A stretch of 64,000 nucleotides of DNA from Oscillospiraceae bacterium (GTDB taxonomy: Bacteria > Bacillota > Clostridia > Oscillospirales > Oscillospiraceae), in NCBI GenBank assembly GCA_017538965.1, contig JAFYHU010000037.1, forward strand, positions 33,941 to 97,940, given 5' to 3'. Below, piece after piece: positions 16,345 to 24,994 of the stretch (position 1 is its first letter; every line of letters begins with the position of its first letter). Position numbers and translations under genes: made by a program. Under the pieces are notes generated by a model, which was not told where the DNA came from, made no database searches, and worked only from the letters and a program-made list of their open reading frames with translations.

Positions 16345-18009
16345 TTAGCAATCGGTGGTGAGATAGTATTCTTCGAGTTTGGGGCGGGCGCGGAGATAGG
16401 CGTCGAGGAGGCCCGGGTCGAACTGGGTTCCCATCCCTTCGCGGATGATGCGGTCGGCGTCCTCGAAGGACATTTTGTCCTTATAGACGCGCTTGCTGAC
16501 CAGGGCATCATAGACATCGGCGATGGCCATGATGCGGGCTTCCAGCGGAATCTCCTCCCCTTTCAGCCCGTCGGGATAGCCCTTCCCGTCCCAGCGTTCG
16601 TGGTGGTAATGGGCAACGTTGACGGCGATGCGCTTGAAGTCCTCGTCATCCATATCCTTCAGGATTTCACGAAGAATACGCGCACCCTCATGCGAGTGTT
16701 TCTTCATCTGTTCAAACTCTTCGGGCGTAAAGCGGCCGGGCTTGCGGAGAATCGCGTCGTCAACGGCGATCTTGCCGATGTCGTGCATAGGCGCCGCCTT
16801 GGTGAGATTCTCCCGGAAGTCGGGATCAAGGTCCATCTCGTTCACCAGAATCCGGATGCCCTGGCTGGTGCGGCGGATGTGGCCGCCGGTCGAGTTGTCG
16901 CGGCTTTCCACCATGGTCGCCATGTCGAGGATGAGGTTGTCCTGCATCTCGAGGATGTGCTTTGTCTTGTTTTTGACGTCTTGCTCGAGCTCGTCGTTAT
17001 AGTGCTGAACCAGAGCGAGATACTTCTGGTTCTTTGTATCATCGCGGATGAAGAACTGATAGCCGTGCGCCTGGCCGCCGCTGACAAGGTCGGCCGTCTC
17101 GACGACATAGAAGTGCTCGTCGTCGCCCTCGCCGACCCGGTAAACATCCGCATCGGGGGTATCCAGCCAGGTCTGGAACAGGGTTTGCAGCTCCGGCGTA
17201 ATCGGATGGTCAACTTCGAGTTCCCCGAGCGCCGGGATCATGCGGCGGGCTGTTCTGTTGCTGCCCAGATAGCAGAAGTCAAGATCGACCGAGACAAAGC
17301 CGGTATCGCCGTTCTGGACGAGCGAATCGATCACGGTGTCGCTGACATTGTAGAGACTGATGCGCCGGGCGATCAGCAGATACATGACTTCGGCAAGGAT
17401 GTAGGTCGAGGTGATGATCTCGACCCGCCGGCCGACGACCAGGTTTCCGAAAAAGCCCAGGGCGGTTATGGCGATCGGCAGGAAGAGCAGGCCCAGGGTG
17501 GTTTTGGAGACCTGCTTCTGCGAGCGGATCGTGTAGATGATGGCCCCGACGCCCATCAGGATATAGACCACGACCATCGGGTAGAACAGCGTATGCATCG
17601 GGCCGTAGGTGCGGATCAGGCCTGTCGCGCCGCCCAAGGACGTGAGCTCGAGATTGCTGTAGAACAGCGGAAAATAGCCGATCGAGAGCACGGAGGCAAA
17701 CAGCAGAACCGGCAACGCAAAGAGCAGAATGCGAACAAGCTTGCTGATCTTGATGCGGCAGATGTTGAAGAGCCCCATGGTTACGAAAAACGGCATGAAG
17801 CAGGCGCCGATATAGATGATCTTGACAGCCGTGGCGGCCTCCTGCTGGGTTTGGGCGGCAGCCATGAACACATGGCCCAGGTTGGCAATCGGCACCAGCA
17901 TAAAGATAGCCGTAATGTTGACGTCAAAGCGCCGGTCCCAGATCCAGACATAGATCAAAGTGAGCAGGAACGACACAGCAAATGCAATTTTGTAGTAAAT
18001 GAGGAGCAT
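16345..18009 (-). CDS. 7TM sensor with HD-GYP phosphodiesterase domain
   Basis: The first roughly 215 residues contain about seven transmembrane helices, like the HisKA_7TM-type sensor region. A PAS-like linker and a short coiled segment follow, then an HD-GYP domain with HDIGK, HYHHERWDGKGYP and IADVYDAL. HD-GYP enzymes hydrolyse cyclic di-GMP. The protein is 554 residues with an AGGAG ribosome binding site, and lies just upstream of rpoD on the same strand, separated by 61 bp. Together with the GGDEF gene at 20757 it suggests local c-di-GMP signalling. Confidence 0.92.
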   Translation of the reverse strand: MLLIYYKIAFAVSFLLTLIYVWIWDRRFDVNITAIFMLVPIANLGHVFMAAAQTQQEAATAVKIIYIGACFMPFFVTMGLFNICRIKISKLVRILLFALPVLLFASVLSIGYFPLFYSNLELTSLGGATGLIRTYGPMHTLFYPMVVVYILMGVGAIIYTIRSQKQVSKTTLGLLFLPIAITALGFFGNLVVGRRVEIITSTYILAEVMYLLIARRISLYNVSDTVIDSLVQNGDTGFVSVDLDFCYLGSNRTARRMIPALGELEVDHPITPELQTLFQTWLDTPDADVYRVGEGDDEHFYVVETADLVSGGQAHGYQFFIRDDTKNQKYLALVQHYNDELEQDVKNKTKHILEMQDNLILDMATMVESRDNSTGGHIRRTSQGIRILVNEMDLDPDFRENLTKAAPMHDIGKIAVDDAILRKPGRFTPEEFEQMKKHSHEGARILREILKDMDDEDFKRIAVNVAHYHHERWDGKGYPDGLKGEEIPLEARIMAIADVYDALVSKRVYKDKMSFEDADRIIREGMGTQFDPGLLDAYLRARPKLEEYYLTTDC

Positions 18010-18193
18010 GGTCTTTCTCCTGAGAGTTGAGAGTGGAGAGTGGAGAGTTGAGAGACGGGAGGAGGGGCGCCGTGGTGCGGCGCAGAGTTGAGAGTGGAGA
18101 GACGGGGGGAGGGCGCCTGCGGGCGCTGGATTTGCGGAGCGATCTGGGGATCGCTCCCTACGGAAGAGAGGGACGGGAAGGCATGGGCGGGGG
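18010..18193. repeat. repeat cluster between tex and the HD-GYP gene
   Basis: A GAGAGTTGAGAGTGGAGAG array (18022-18100) with a GGCGCCGTGGTGCGGCGC hairpin is followed by the composite GGGCGCCTGCGGGCGC plus GGAGCGATC/GATCGCTCC element at 18111-18163. Both occur elsewhere in the window. No gene is present. Confidence 0.75.
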
Positions 18194-20356
18194 TTAGTCG
18201 GCTTGTTTGATGGAGAGGGCGATGCGCTTTTTCTTTTCGTCTACGTCGAGGACGACGACCTCGACGACATCGCCCACGGAGAGCACCTCGGAGGGATGGC
18301 GGATGAAGCGGTCAGCGATCTCCGAGATGTGGACCAGACCGTCCTGATGCACACCGATATCGACGAAGGCACCGAAGTCGATCACGTTGCGCACGGTGCC
18401 GGAGAGCTTCATGCCGGGTTTGAGATCCTTCATTTCCAGCACATCGGTGCGGAGGATGGGCTTGGGAAGGCTGTCGCGGATGTCACGGCCGGGCTTTAAA
18501 AGCTCCTGCACGATATCGTTCAGGGTCGGGAGCCCGATGCCCAGCTCGGCGGCCGCCTTTTCGCTGCCGTAGGCTTTCAGGCGGGCAGGCAGCTCGGAAA
18601 GGCGCGAGGCCTTCACGTCCGCCTCGGTGTAGCCCGTCAGATTGAGCAGGCCTTCCGCCGCCGCATAGGACTCGGGGTGGACGGCAGTATTGTCAAGCAC
18701 ACGGCGGCTTTCGGGCACGCGCAGGAAGCCCGCGCACTGCTGGTAGGCCTTGGGGCCGAGCTTGGGCACCTTCTGCACCTGGCTGCGCGTCGGGAAGGGG
18801 CCGTTTTCTTCGCGGTAAGCAACGATGTTGCGGGCGGTCGCGGTCGTCAGGCCGGAGACGCGCTGCAGCAGAGAGGGCGAAGCGGTGTTGACGTCCACAC
18901 CCACGGCATTGACGCAGTCCTCGACCACCGCGTCGAGAGCCGAGCTAAGCTGTTTTTCAGGCATGTCGTGCTGATACTGGCCGACGCCGATGGCCTTCGG
19001 CTCGATCTTGACGAGCTCGGCCAGCGGATCCTGCAGGCGGCGGGCAATCGAGACGGCCGAGCGGAGGTTGACATCGAACTGCGGGAACTCCTCGGCGCCG
19101 AGCGGGCTCGCGGAATAGACCGAGGCCCCGGCCTCGGAGACGATCATGTAACTCAGCGACCTGCCCTTTGCGGCTTCCTCGGCGATCAGCTCGACCGTCA
19201 TCTGTTCCGTTTCGCGGCTGGCGGTACCGTTGCCGATGGCGATATGCTCGACACCCCAGCGGCGGACCATGGACGAGAGCTTCGCGATGGCCTCGCGCTT
19301 CTGCTTCTCGCCGTAGGTGGGATAGACGACGGCGGTGTCCAGCACCTTGCCGGTGCCGTCGACGACGGCCACCTTGCAGCCCATGCGGTAGCCCGGGTCC
19401 AAGCCCATGGTCACCTTGCCCTTGACGGGCGGCTGCATCAGCAGGGGGCGGAGGTTCAGGGCGAACTGGCCGATCGCGCCTTCGCAGGCCGTATCGGTCA
19501 GGTCCGAGCGCAGTTCGCGCTCCAAGGAGGGGAAGATCAGGCGGTCATAGGCATCCTCGGCCGCCGCCTTGATGAAGGCCATCGCGCGCGTACCGGGCAT
19601 GACCACGGCGCGGAAAACCGTCTGCAGGGCGCGGTCGCGATCCAAAACGACCGAGACCTTCAGCATCTTCTCCTTCTCCCCGCGGTTGATGGCAAGGATC
19701 TGATGCCCCTGCAGGCGCGAGACGGACTGGGTAAAATCGTAATAGAGGCGATAGACCGAGTCCTCCTCCGTGGCCGCTTTCGAGACCAGACGGCCTTCGC
19801 GCTGCAGCAGCGCCCGCAGCGATTTGCGCAGGGAGGCGTCGTCGCTGATCTGCTCGGCAATGATGTCGGAGGCGCCGGCGAGGGCGTCTTCGGCGGTCTC
19901 GACGCCTTTTTCGGGATCGACGTAATTCGCCGCCTCGGTGATGGGATCGGGGCAGTCGCGCTTCTGGGCGAACAGGATTTCGGCCAGGGGCTCCAGGCCT
20001 TTTTCCTTCGCCATGGTCGCGCGGGTGCGGCGCTTGGGCTTATAGGGGCGATAGAGATCCTCGAGTTCGGCGAGGGTGCGGACCGCGGCGATGGAGGCCG
20101 CGAGTTCGTCCGTCAGCTTGCCCTGCTCGGAAATGGCCGCAAGGACCGTCTCGCGGCGCTCCTGCAGCGAGCGAAGATACTGCAGCCGCGTCTCGAGCGT
20201 GCGCAGGACCGTGTCGTCCATGGCGCCGTGGAGCTCTTTGCGGTAGCGCGCGATAAAGGGGATCGTGTTCCCCTCGTCCAGCAGGCGGACGACGTTTTCA
20301 ACATATTCTGCTTTCTGTCCCAGCTCTTCCGCCAGAACCTCAATCATAGAATCCAT
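18194..20356 (-). CDS. tex: Tex family RNA-binding transcription accessory protein
   Basis: At 720 residues this has the full Tex architecture: an N-terminal helical domain (FIARYRKE), a YqgF/RuvC-like domain (TMGLDPGYRMGCKVAVVDGTG), helix-hairpin-helix motifs (VDVNTASPSLLQRVSGL), and a C-terminal S1 domain (GTVRNVIDFGAFVDIGVHQDG). Tex binds nucleic acid and affects transcription and RNA turnover. It is a core gene with a GGAGG ribosome binding site before the ATG at 20356. Short repeat clusters on both sides set it apart from its neighbours. Confidence 0.96.
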   Translation of the reverse strand: MDSMIEVLAEELGQKAEYVENVVRLLDEGNTIPFIARYRKELHGAMDDTVLRTLETRLQYLRSLQERRETVLAAISEQGKLTDELAASIAAVRTLAELEDLYRPYKPKRRTRATMAKEKGLEPLAEILFAQKRDCPDPITEAANYVDPEKGVETAEDALAGASDIIAEQISDDASLRKSLRALLQREGRLVSKAATEEDSVYRLYYDFTQSVSRLQGHQILAINRGEKEKMLKVSVVLDRDRALQTVFRAVVMPGTRAMAFIKAAAEDAYDRLIFPSLERELRSDLTDTACEGAIGQFALNLRPLLMQPPVKGKVTMGLDPGYRMGCKVAVVDGTGKVLDTAVVYPTYGEKQKREAIAKLSSMVRRWGVEHIAIGNGTASRETEQMTVELIAEEAAKGRSLSYMIVSEAGASVYSASPLGAEEFPQFDVNLRSAVSIARRLQDPLAELVKIEPKAIGVGQYQHDMPEKQLSSALDAVVEDCVNAVGVDVNTASPSLLQRVSGLTTATARNIVAYREENGPFPTRSQVQKVPKLGPKAYQQCAGFLRVPESRRVLDNTAVHPESYAAAEGLLNLTGYTEADVKASRLSELPARLKAYGSEKAAAELGIGLPTLNDIVQELLKPGRDIRDSLPKPILRTDVLEMKDLKPGMKLSGTVRNVIDFGAFVDIGVHQDGLVHISEIADRFIRHPSEVLSVGDVVEVVVLDVDEKKKRIALSIKQAD

Positions 20357-20709
20357 CCATTTTCCTCCAAAGTTTTTCTCCTGTTATAAGCGCCTGCAGG
20401 CGCGGGGACCTCATCCGACCTCGCTTCGCTCGGCCACCTTCCCCAAAGGGGAAGGCAAGGGCGCCTGCGGGCGCGGGGATTTTCCGCTGCGGCGGGGAAC
20501 ACCTCATCCGCCCCAGTGTGCGCACTGGGGCACCTTCCCCATGAGGGGAAGGGCGCCTGCGGGCGCGGGGATTGCGGAGCGATCTGGGGCAGCAAGCTTG
20601 GATCGTCGCACGCTTCCCGCGCGTCAGGATGCTCCCTACGGGCTCGCGCGTCAGGATGCTCCCTACGGGTTTTTTATTCTATCCATTTGCGGTCGTCATA
20701 CGCAACAAA
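20357..20709. repeat. tandem stack of dispersed palindromic elements
   Basis: No gene is seen. Two ACCTCATCCG...CACCTTCCCC/GGGGAAGG elements (20408-20455 and 20501-20552) alternate with GGGCGCCTGCGGGCGC hairpins. A third composite (from 20551) has its GATCGCTCC arm interrupted by CAGCAAGCTTGGATCG and twin CGCGTCAGGATGCTCCCTAC units (about 20620-20670). The same families occur at 7.6, 18.1, 34.2, 41.6, 56.3 and 57.8 kb. Confidence 0.7.
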
Positions 20710-20738
20710 AGAACGGTCCTGCGGGGCAGAACCGTTCT
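20710..20738 (-). terminator. terminator of the diguanylate cyclase gene
   Basis: The arms AGAACGGT and ACCGTTCT with extra CTG/CAG pairs form a hairpin just downstream of the stop codon at 20757 (minus strand), followed by TTTTGTT. This fits an intrinsic terminator. Confidence 0.6.
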
Positions 20739-20756
20739 GTGTTCTGTATTCCGGGA

Positions 20757-21782
20757 TCAGGAATAGAAGCGGCAGCCGCGCCCTCCGGCCTGCTTGACCT
20801 GATACATGCACTGATCGGCATGATTGAACATCGTTTTCCAGTCTTTTTCGTTCACGCCGTAGGCGATGCCGCAGCTGAGCGAAATAATCGGGAGCTTGTC
20901 ATCATTATGGGAGAGCTCGCGGTTGATGCGGCTGACCTTGCGAACAATCTGCTCCTGCTCCAGCATTTCATTCCCCAGCATGAGGACAACAAACTCGTCG
21001 CCGCCGATGCGGCAAACGCAGTCGCGCAGACGGAAGTTCTGCTTCAGCACCCGGGCAATCTTCTTCAGAACGAGGTCGCCGACCTCATGGCCGTATGTAT
21101 CGTTCACGACTTTGAATTTGTCCGCGTCAAAAACAAGCAGCGTAGTGGTCTTGATGTTGATGTGCGTGAGAAGCTGATCATATCCGGCGCGGTTGATCAG
21201 GCCGGTCAGCTTGTCGGTATTGGCCTGGTCGGTCAGGATGCGTTCGGAATAGGTCACCAGATGAACCATGAGATAGACCCCGCCGCCGGCGAACAGGAAC
21301 ATCGGGATGTCCCAGACCAAGTGCAGGGCCATCGTCATCTTTTCCGGAAGCGGCGCGACACCCTCTTCATAGAAGCCGAGCTTCAGGAAGAGAATATAGA
21401 CGGCGGCGCAGATCCCCGCTGCCCAGATCGAGGGCAGATAGTCATATTCCAGCGTACGGCCGACATATTCGCAGAAAAAGATGAACAGCGTCAGCGCGAG
21501 AAGCGGAACCTGAAGGCCGCCGGTGAAGCCGGTGAAGATCGCCGTAAAGATAAGCTCAACCAGCTGCGCAGCGTAAATCGTCACGGACCAGTGAAGCAGC
21601 TTTTCCTGTTTGGCAAAACGAAAGCTGACAACGACGGCAATGACGGTGACCAGGCTGACAACGATCATCACATAGGAGCCGCACACGAAGAACAGGAACA
21701 GCAATATCAGATGAAGCGCCAGGAAGGCACGGGAAATCACATCCATGCCCATCTGCACCTGATCCCGATCCAGATTGTCCAA
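20757..21782 (-). CDS. membrane diguanylate cyclase (GGDEF)
   Basis: After five or six transmembrane helices comes a GGDEF domain with DKLTGL, DADKFKVVNDTYGHEVGD and CRIGGDEF near the C-terminus. The active site is intact. It should make cyclic di-GMP from GTP. I prefer the TTG at 21780-21782: an AAAGGAAG ribosome binding site precedes it, and a sigma-A promoter (TTTACT, 17 bp, TAGAAT) lies at 21830-21858, inside the longer frame that extends to 21899. An ATG ten codons further in is possible. It is the synthesising counterpart of the HD-GYP proteins in the window. Confidence 0.9.
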   Translation of the reverse strand: MDNLDRDQVQMGMDVISRAFLALHLILLFLFFVCGSYVMIVVSLVTVIAVVVSFRFAKQEKLLHWSVTIYAAQLVELIFTAIFTGFTGGLQVPLLALTLFIFFCEYVGRTLEYDYLPSIWAAGICAAVYILFLKLGFYEEGVAPLPEKMTMALHLVWDIPMFLFAGGGVYLMVHLVTYSERILTDQANTDKLTGLINRAGYDQLLTHINIKTTTLLVFDADKFKVVNDTYGHEVGDLVLKKIARVLKQNFRLRDCVCRIGGDEFVVLMLGNEMLEQEQIVRKVSRINRELSHNDDKLPIISLSCGIAYGVNEKDWKTMFNHADQCMYQVKQAGGRGCRFYS

Positions 21783-21829
21783 CGCCTCACTTCCTTTCCG
21801 TCGGATGATCTGCCAATACACCAACGTAT

Positions 21830-21858
21830 ATTCTATCATACCAAAACGCTGAAGTAAA
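21830..21858 (-). promoter_or_regulatory. sigma-A promoter of the GGDEF gene
   Basis: On the minus strand, -35 TTTACT (21853-21858) and -10 TAGAAT (21830-21835) are separated by 17 bp. Its position argues that translation starts downstream of it, near 21782. Confidence 0.6.
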
Positions 21859-22018
21859 GTCCGGAAAGAAAGTTTATTCCTATCGTCGGCGAACAACAAA
21901 TGCGATCCGTCAAAGGTCCGGAAAGGGCTATTGCCTCCTTCTCTCAGGCGTGCTAATATGGATGAAAGCAGAAATCGTGAAAAACATGAAAATGCGTCAG
22001 AGCAAGGAGGGCAAGGAA

Positions 22019-23290
22019 ATGCGATTCATGAAAAAAACGATGTGCTGTCTTCTCGTGACGGTTTTGGCCTTTGGGTTTTTGAGGGCTTCCAGCTACGCGC
22101 TTGAAGCCGGGAATGATCCGGCGGTTGATCGTCTGAACGAGTTCGCAGACATGGTAATGGAGGAGAAAGGGCAGAGCTTCGGATATCCGGGCAATCAGAA
22201 TGTGCAGCTGACCGGGTTTTACGAATGGCTCATCGAGAGCGGACTTGATACGGCAATCGTAAACAACGCGGGAGATCCGTTCAACAACACGGATCCGTCT
22301 CTGAACGCGCTGGACTTTGAACGGGAAGTCATTGAATTCTTCGGGCCTCTGTATGGCTTTGATCCGGATAATTTATGGGGAATCGTCACGTTCAGCGGCA
22401 CGGACGGAAATAATCACGGCATCTATTTCGGATCAAAGTATCTTGAGAAAAAGACACAGCAGCAGCCCGTTGTATACGTGTCCGATGCGGCTCATTATTC
22501 CAACATGCGTCTTGCCGACCTGCAAAACCTCGACCTCGTGCTTATTCCGTCGGATGAGCACGGGTGCATGATCCCGGAGGAATTTGAGAAGCTGCTTGTG
22601 AAGGACCGCCCGGCTCTGATCATCTATGCGATGGGCACCACGTTCAAAGGCGGGATCGACGATCAGGAGGCAATCAATGCCGTGCTTGCAAAGTATCCCT
22701 CCATCGAGGTTTACCGCCATGTGGATGCTGCGCTTTTCGGCGGATTTCTTCCCTATACGGAATATCGGGATGCTGTGAACCGCAACGTGCAGCCCTACGA
22801 TTCCATCGCAATCAGCGGACACAAATTTTTCGGCATGGATGAACCTGCGGGTCTTTTCCTGACTACGATGGAGATAAAGGAGAATCAAAATCCGTACAAT
22901 GTCACGTATCTGAACGGAAGCATGCCGATGATCAACTGCTCGCGCTCGGCGATTGCGCCGCTCAAGTTCTGGTGGATGATCCAGCATATCGGCATAGAGG
23001 GATTCACGGAGCAGGCGAACGGAATGCTGGAGCGAGCCGCCTGGCTGAAAGGCGAACTCGACAAGCTTGGCTGGAGAGCTTGGCTGGAACCGATGTCGAA
23101 CACGGTATATTTTGAGCGCCCGCCGGAAGAGATCGCAGAAAAATACATGCTGGCGCCTGATTATGACGAAAGACTTGGCGGCGAACTGTCTCATATCGTT
23201 GTCATGCAGCATGTAACGGAAGAGGGACTGCAGGGATTTCTTGACGATCTTGCCGACTATATGGAAGAAAGCACTGCCGCTGCAGCCTGA
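22019..23290 (+). CDS. exported PLP-dependent histidine-decarboxylase-like enzyme
   Basis: The fold is that of group II PLP decarboxylases, closest in pattern to bacterial PLP-type histidine decarboxylase: SGTDGNNHG near 126-134, H159 that would stack on PLP, D236 in HVDAALFGG, and the Schiff-base lysine K269 in ISGHKFFG. Unusually, the 424-residue protein begins with a clear signal peptide (MRFMKKTMCCLLVTVLAFGF, likely cleavage after SYA). The start ATG at 22019 follows AAGGAGGGCAAGGA. It could make an amine such as histamine outside the membrane. The substrate is inferred only from resemblance. No amino acid/amine antiporter is adjacent. Confidence 0.85.
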   Translation: MRFMKKTMCCLLVTVLAFGFLRASSYALEAGNDPAVDRLNEFADMVMEEKGQSFGYPGNQNVQLTGFYEWLIESGLDTAIVNNAGDPFNNTDPSLNALDFEREVIEFFGPLYGFDPDNLWGIVTFSGTDGNNHGIYFGSKYLEKKTQQQPVVYVSDAAHYSNMRLADLQNLDLVLIPSDEHGCMIPEEFEKLLVKDRPALIIYAMGTTFKGGIDDQEAINAVLAKYPSIEVYRHVDAALFGGFLPYTEYRDAVNRNVQPYDSIAISGHKFFGMDEPAGLFLTTMEIKENQNPYNVTYLNGSMPMINCSRSAIAPLKFWWMIQHIGIEGFTEQANGMLERAAWLKGELDKLGWRAWLEPMSNTVYFERPPEEIAEKYMLAPDYDERLGGELSHIVVMQHVTEEGLQGFLDDLADYMEESTAAAA

Positions 23291-23314
23291 GACGACAGAA
23301 ACATGGAGTTGTCA

Positions 23315-23383
23315 AGTTGTCAGGAGAATCTCTTGACAACTGACACGCAAAAAGTTGTCAGGAGAACCGTCCCCTTGACAACT
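23315..23383. repeat. RAYT-associated hairpin pair (3' side of transposase)
   Basis: Two hairpins lie side by side: AGTTGTCA/TGACAACT around GGAGAATCTCT (23315-23341), and AGTTGTCAGG/CCTTGACAACT around AGAACCGTCC (23353-23383). The second abuts the stop codon of the transposase gene. This is the arrangement expected of REP sequences beside their transposase. Confidence 0.8.
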
Positions 23384-23384
23384 T

Positions 23385-24122
23385 TTATGCTTTCAGAATC
23401 ACACCTCGATTGATCCCGGTGAGCCTCGCAATCTGCCGGACAGAAAGATGGTGTTCTTTGAGAAGCCGGATCGCAGCATCTCTTTCGGCTCTTCCCATTC
23501 TCTGAAGCTGTGTCCCGCTTTCCAGATGCAACTCTTTTCTTATGATGTTCTGCGCTTCGTTGTCCGACACGCCGGCCTTCTCCGCGATGTCCAGCGCTTC
23601 CAGATCTTCGTTGCTTCTGCTCAGTTCGAGAAACCCATCTATTCCATCAGTAATGGATAATACGATATCCGTTGAAACGAGATCCGGTTGTTCTACATAT
23701 TCATGCCAGCTGCTCCACGGGTATCCCTCCCGGCTGCAAATGCCTGCTTTCATTGGGTTATTGTGAATATACCGCACTGCAGCAAGAAGATAAGAATCAT
23801 CCGTAATCGGTTCGCTGCGGAAACGATCCTGAAACAGATGACCTTCCCTTTCATACTTCTCGTTGAAATAATGGGCATAGCTGCAGGAGAGCCGCTTCAT
23901 GATCCTTTCAAGGTTATCTTCGGCATGAAGCAGCAGATGAAAATGGTTCTCCATCAGGCAGTAAGCGATCAGTTCAAAAGGCTCTTCTTTCAGATACCGT
24001 CTCAAAGTATCCAGAAAGCGCACATAATCTTCTTTGTCCTCAAAGAGGATCTGTCTGCCGACACCACGATTTACAACATGATAATAGCCACTCTCAGAAA
24101 GGATTCTTGCGCATCTTGGCAT
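23385..24122 (-). CDS. REP-associated tyrosine transposase (RAYT, IS200-like)
   Basis: This 245-residue Y1-type HUH protein has the metal-binding HFH at residues 60-62 (MENHFHLLLH) and the likely nucleophile Y118 in RYIHNNP, the usual RAYT signature. A C-terminal HTH (SVRQIARLTGINRGVI) is present. RAYTs process single-stranded hairpins at REP sequences and are normally single-copy residents rather than jumping elements. Hairpins of the same type flank it (23315-23383 and 24162-24192) and recur between genes elsewhere in the window. The gene looks intact. Confidence 0.9.
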   Translation of the reverse strand: MPRCARILSESGYYHVVNRGVGRQILFEDKEDYVRFLDTLRRYLKEEPFELIAYCLMENHFHLLLHAEDNLERIMKRLSCSYAHYFNEKYEREGHLFQDRFRSEPITDDSYLLAAVRYIHNNPMKAGICSREGYPWSSWHEYVEQPDLVSTDIVLSITDGIDGFLELSRSNEDLEALDIAEKAGVSDNEAQNIIRKELHLESGTQLQRMGRAERDAAIRLLKEHHLSVRQIARLTGINRGVILKA

Positions 24123-24161
24123 GATTCATCACCTCAGAACCATCATACACGACATTTTAAA

Positions 24162-24192
24162 AGTTGTCAAGAGAACCGTCCCCTTGACAACT
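24162..24192. repeat. RAYT-associated hairpin (5' side of transposase)
   Basis: AGTTGTCAAG pairs with CTTGACAACT around GAACCGTCC. It lies 40 bp upstream of the transposase start and matches the copy on its 3' side apart from a paired stem change. Confidence 0.8.
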
Positions 24193-24318
24193 TAACTATC
24201 CGCTTGGGACGGTTTTTCGACCGTTTACGCCAAAGCGCTTGCAATTGTGCCGCTTCTCCGATAAGATCAGATGCAGAAGAAACAGAAGCTCAAGCATCGG
24301 CAGAGACAGGAGGACGGC

Positions 24319-24519
24319 ATGGACGAAAGCATGAGCATCATCCATAGCGGCTGCCCGCTCTACAGCTGCCGTGTCTGCCGGACGAAGACCGGCTGGCGGC
24401 ATCAGCCCTGGTGCGAACTGAAGGAACTCACGGTTCCCGGCTGTACGGAATGCCGCTATCATGATATTGCCGGCGGCAGCTGTGTCCATCCTGCGATGAA
24501 GAAAGGCGGTGCGGTGTAG
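24319..24519 (+). CDS. Cys-rich microprotein of unknown function
   Basis: The 66-residue product from the ATG at 24319 has seven cysteines and several histidines, arranged CPLYSCRVC, HQPWC, GCTECRYH and GGSC, and therefore may bind zinc. I chose this start because AGGAGG precedes it; an in-frame upstream ATG at 24271 lacks such a site. It ends 4 bp before the LytTR gene and is probably its operon partner. I do not recognise the family. Confidence 0.55.
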   Translation: MDESMSIIHSGCPLYSCRVCRTKTGWRHQPWCELKELTVPGCTECRYHDIAGGSCVHPAMKKGGAV

Positions 24520-24523
24520 AGGA

Positions 24524-24994
24524 ATGAAGAATATCCGTATTCGCTTTGAACAGGTTCCCTCGCTTTCCGATATCGAGATCACGGTGCGCGCCTCCGAGCA
24601 GGACGCCGCGGTCACCGCGCTGATGGAGCGGATCGCCGGCGAAGAGCCGCATACCCTGACCGTTCTCGACGGCTCCGGCAACCTCCGCCTGCTCTCGGAA
24701 TCCGAGATCATCCTGGCCTCCGTGGACGGCAAGACCGTCCGCATCATCACCTCCGACGGCATCTGGTATTCCCGCCAGACCCTGCAGAGTCTGGAAGACG
24801 CGCTCGACAGCCGATTCTTCATTCGGATTTCGCGCTATGAGATCGTCAACCTACGCAAGGTCTCGCGCTATGACTTCACGATCAGCGGCACCCTGCGGCT
24901 CGAACTGGAGGGCGGCATGGAGACCTGGGCCTCCCGCCGCTGTATCCCGGAGATTCGCCGCCGGCTGAAAGGAAAGGGGGCTTCGGCATGCTGA
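24524..24994 (+). CDS. LytTR family DNA-binding regulator
   Basis: A 156-residue protein whose C-terminal 100 residues form a LytTR domain (LASVDGKTVRIITSDGIWYSRQTLQSLEDAL...FIRISRYEIVNL). There is no receiver domain. It is followed with a 7-base overlap by a DUF3021 membrane protein. This is the known LytTR regulatory system layout in which the membrane partner inhibits the regulator. The likely ATG is at 24524; a GTG at 24509 is possible. Targets may include the genes that follow on the same strand. Confidence 0.9.
   Translation: MKNIRIRFEQVPSLSDIEITVRASEQDAAVTALMERIAGEEPHTLTVLDGSGNLRLLSESEIILASVDGKTVRIITSDGIWYSRQTLQSLEDALDSRFFIRISRYEIVNLRKVSRYDFTISGTLRLELEGGMETWASRRCIPEIRRRLKGKGASAC

Noticed and set aside
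16342-18030. 562-codon + frame opposite the HD-GYP gene
   Set aside because: The minus strand encodes transmembrane helices and intact HD-GYP motifs; the + frame has no start signal and an Asp/Val/His-rich composition typical of a shadow.
24509-24994. GTG start for the LytTR gene
   Set aside because: The ATG at 24524 gives the usual N-terminus; the GTG reading overlaps the previous stop codon region. Not fully excluded.
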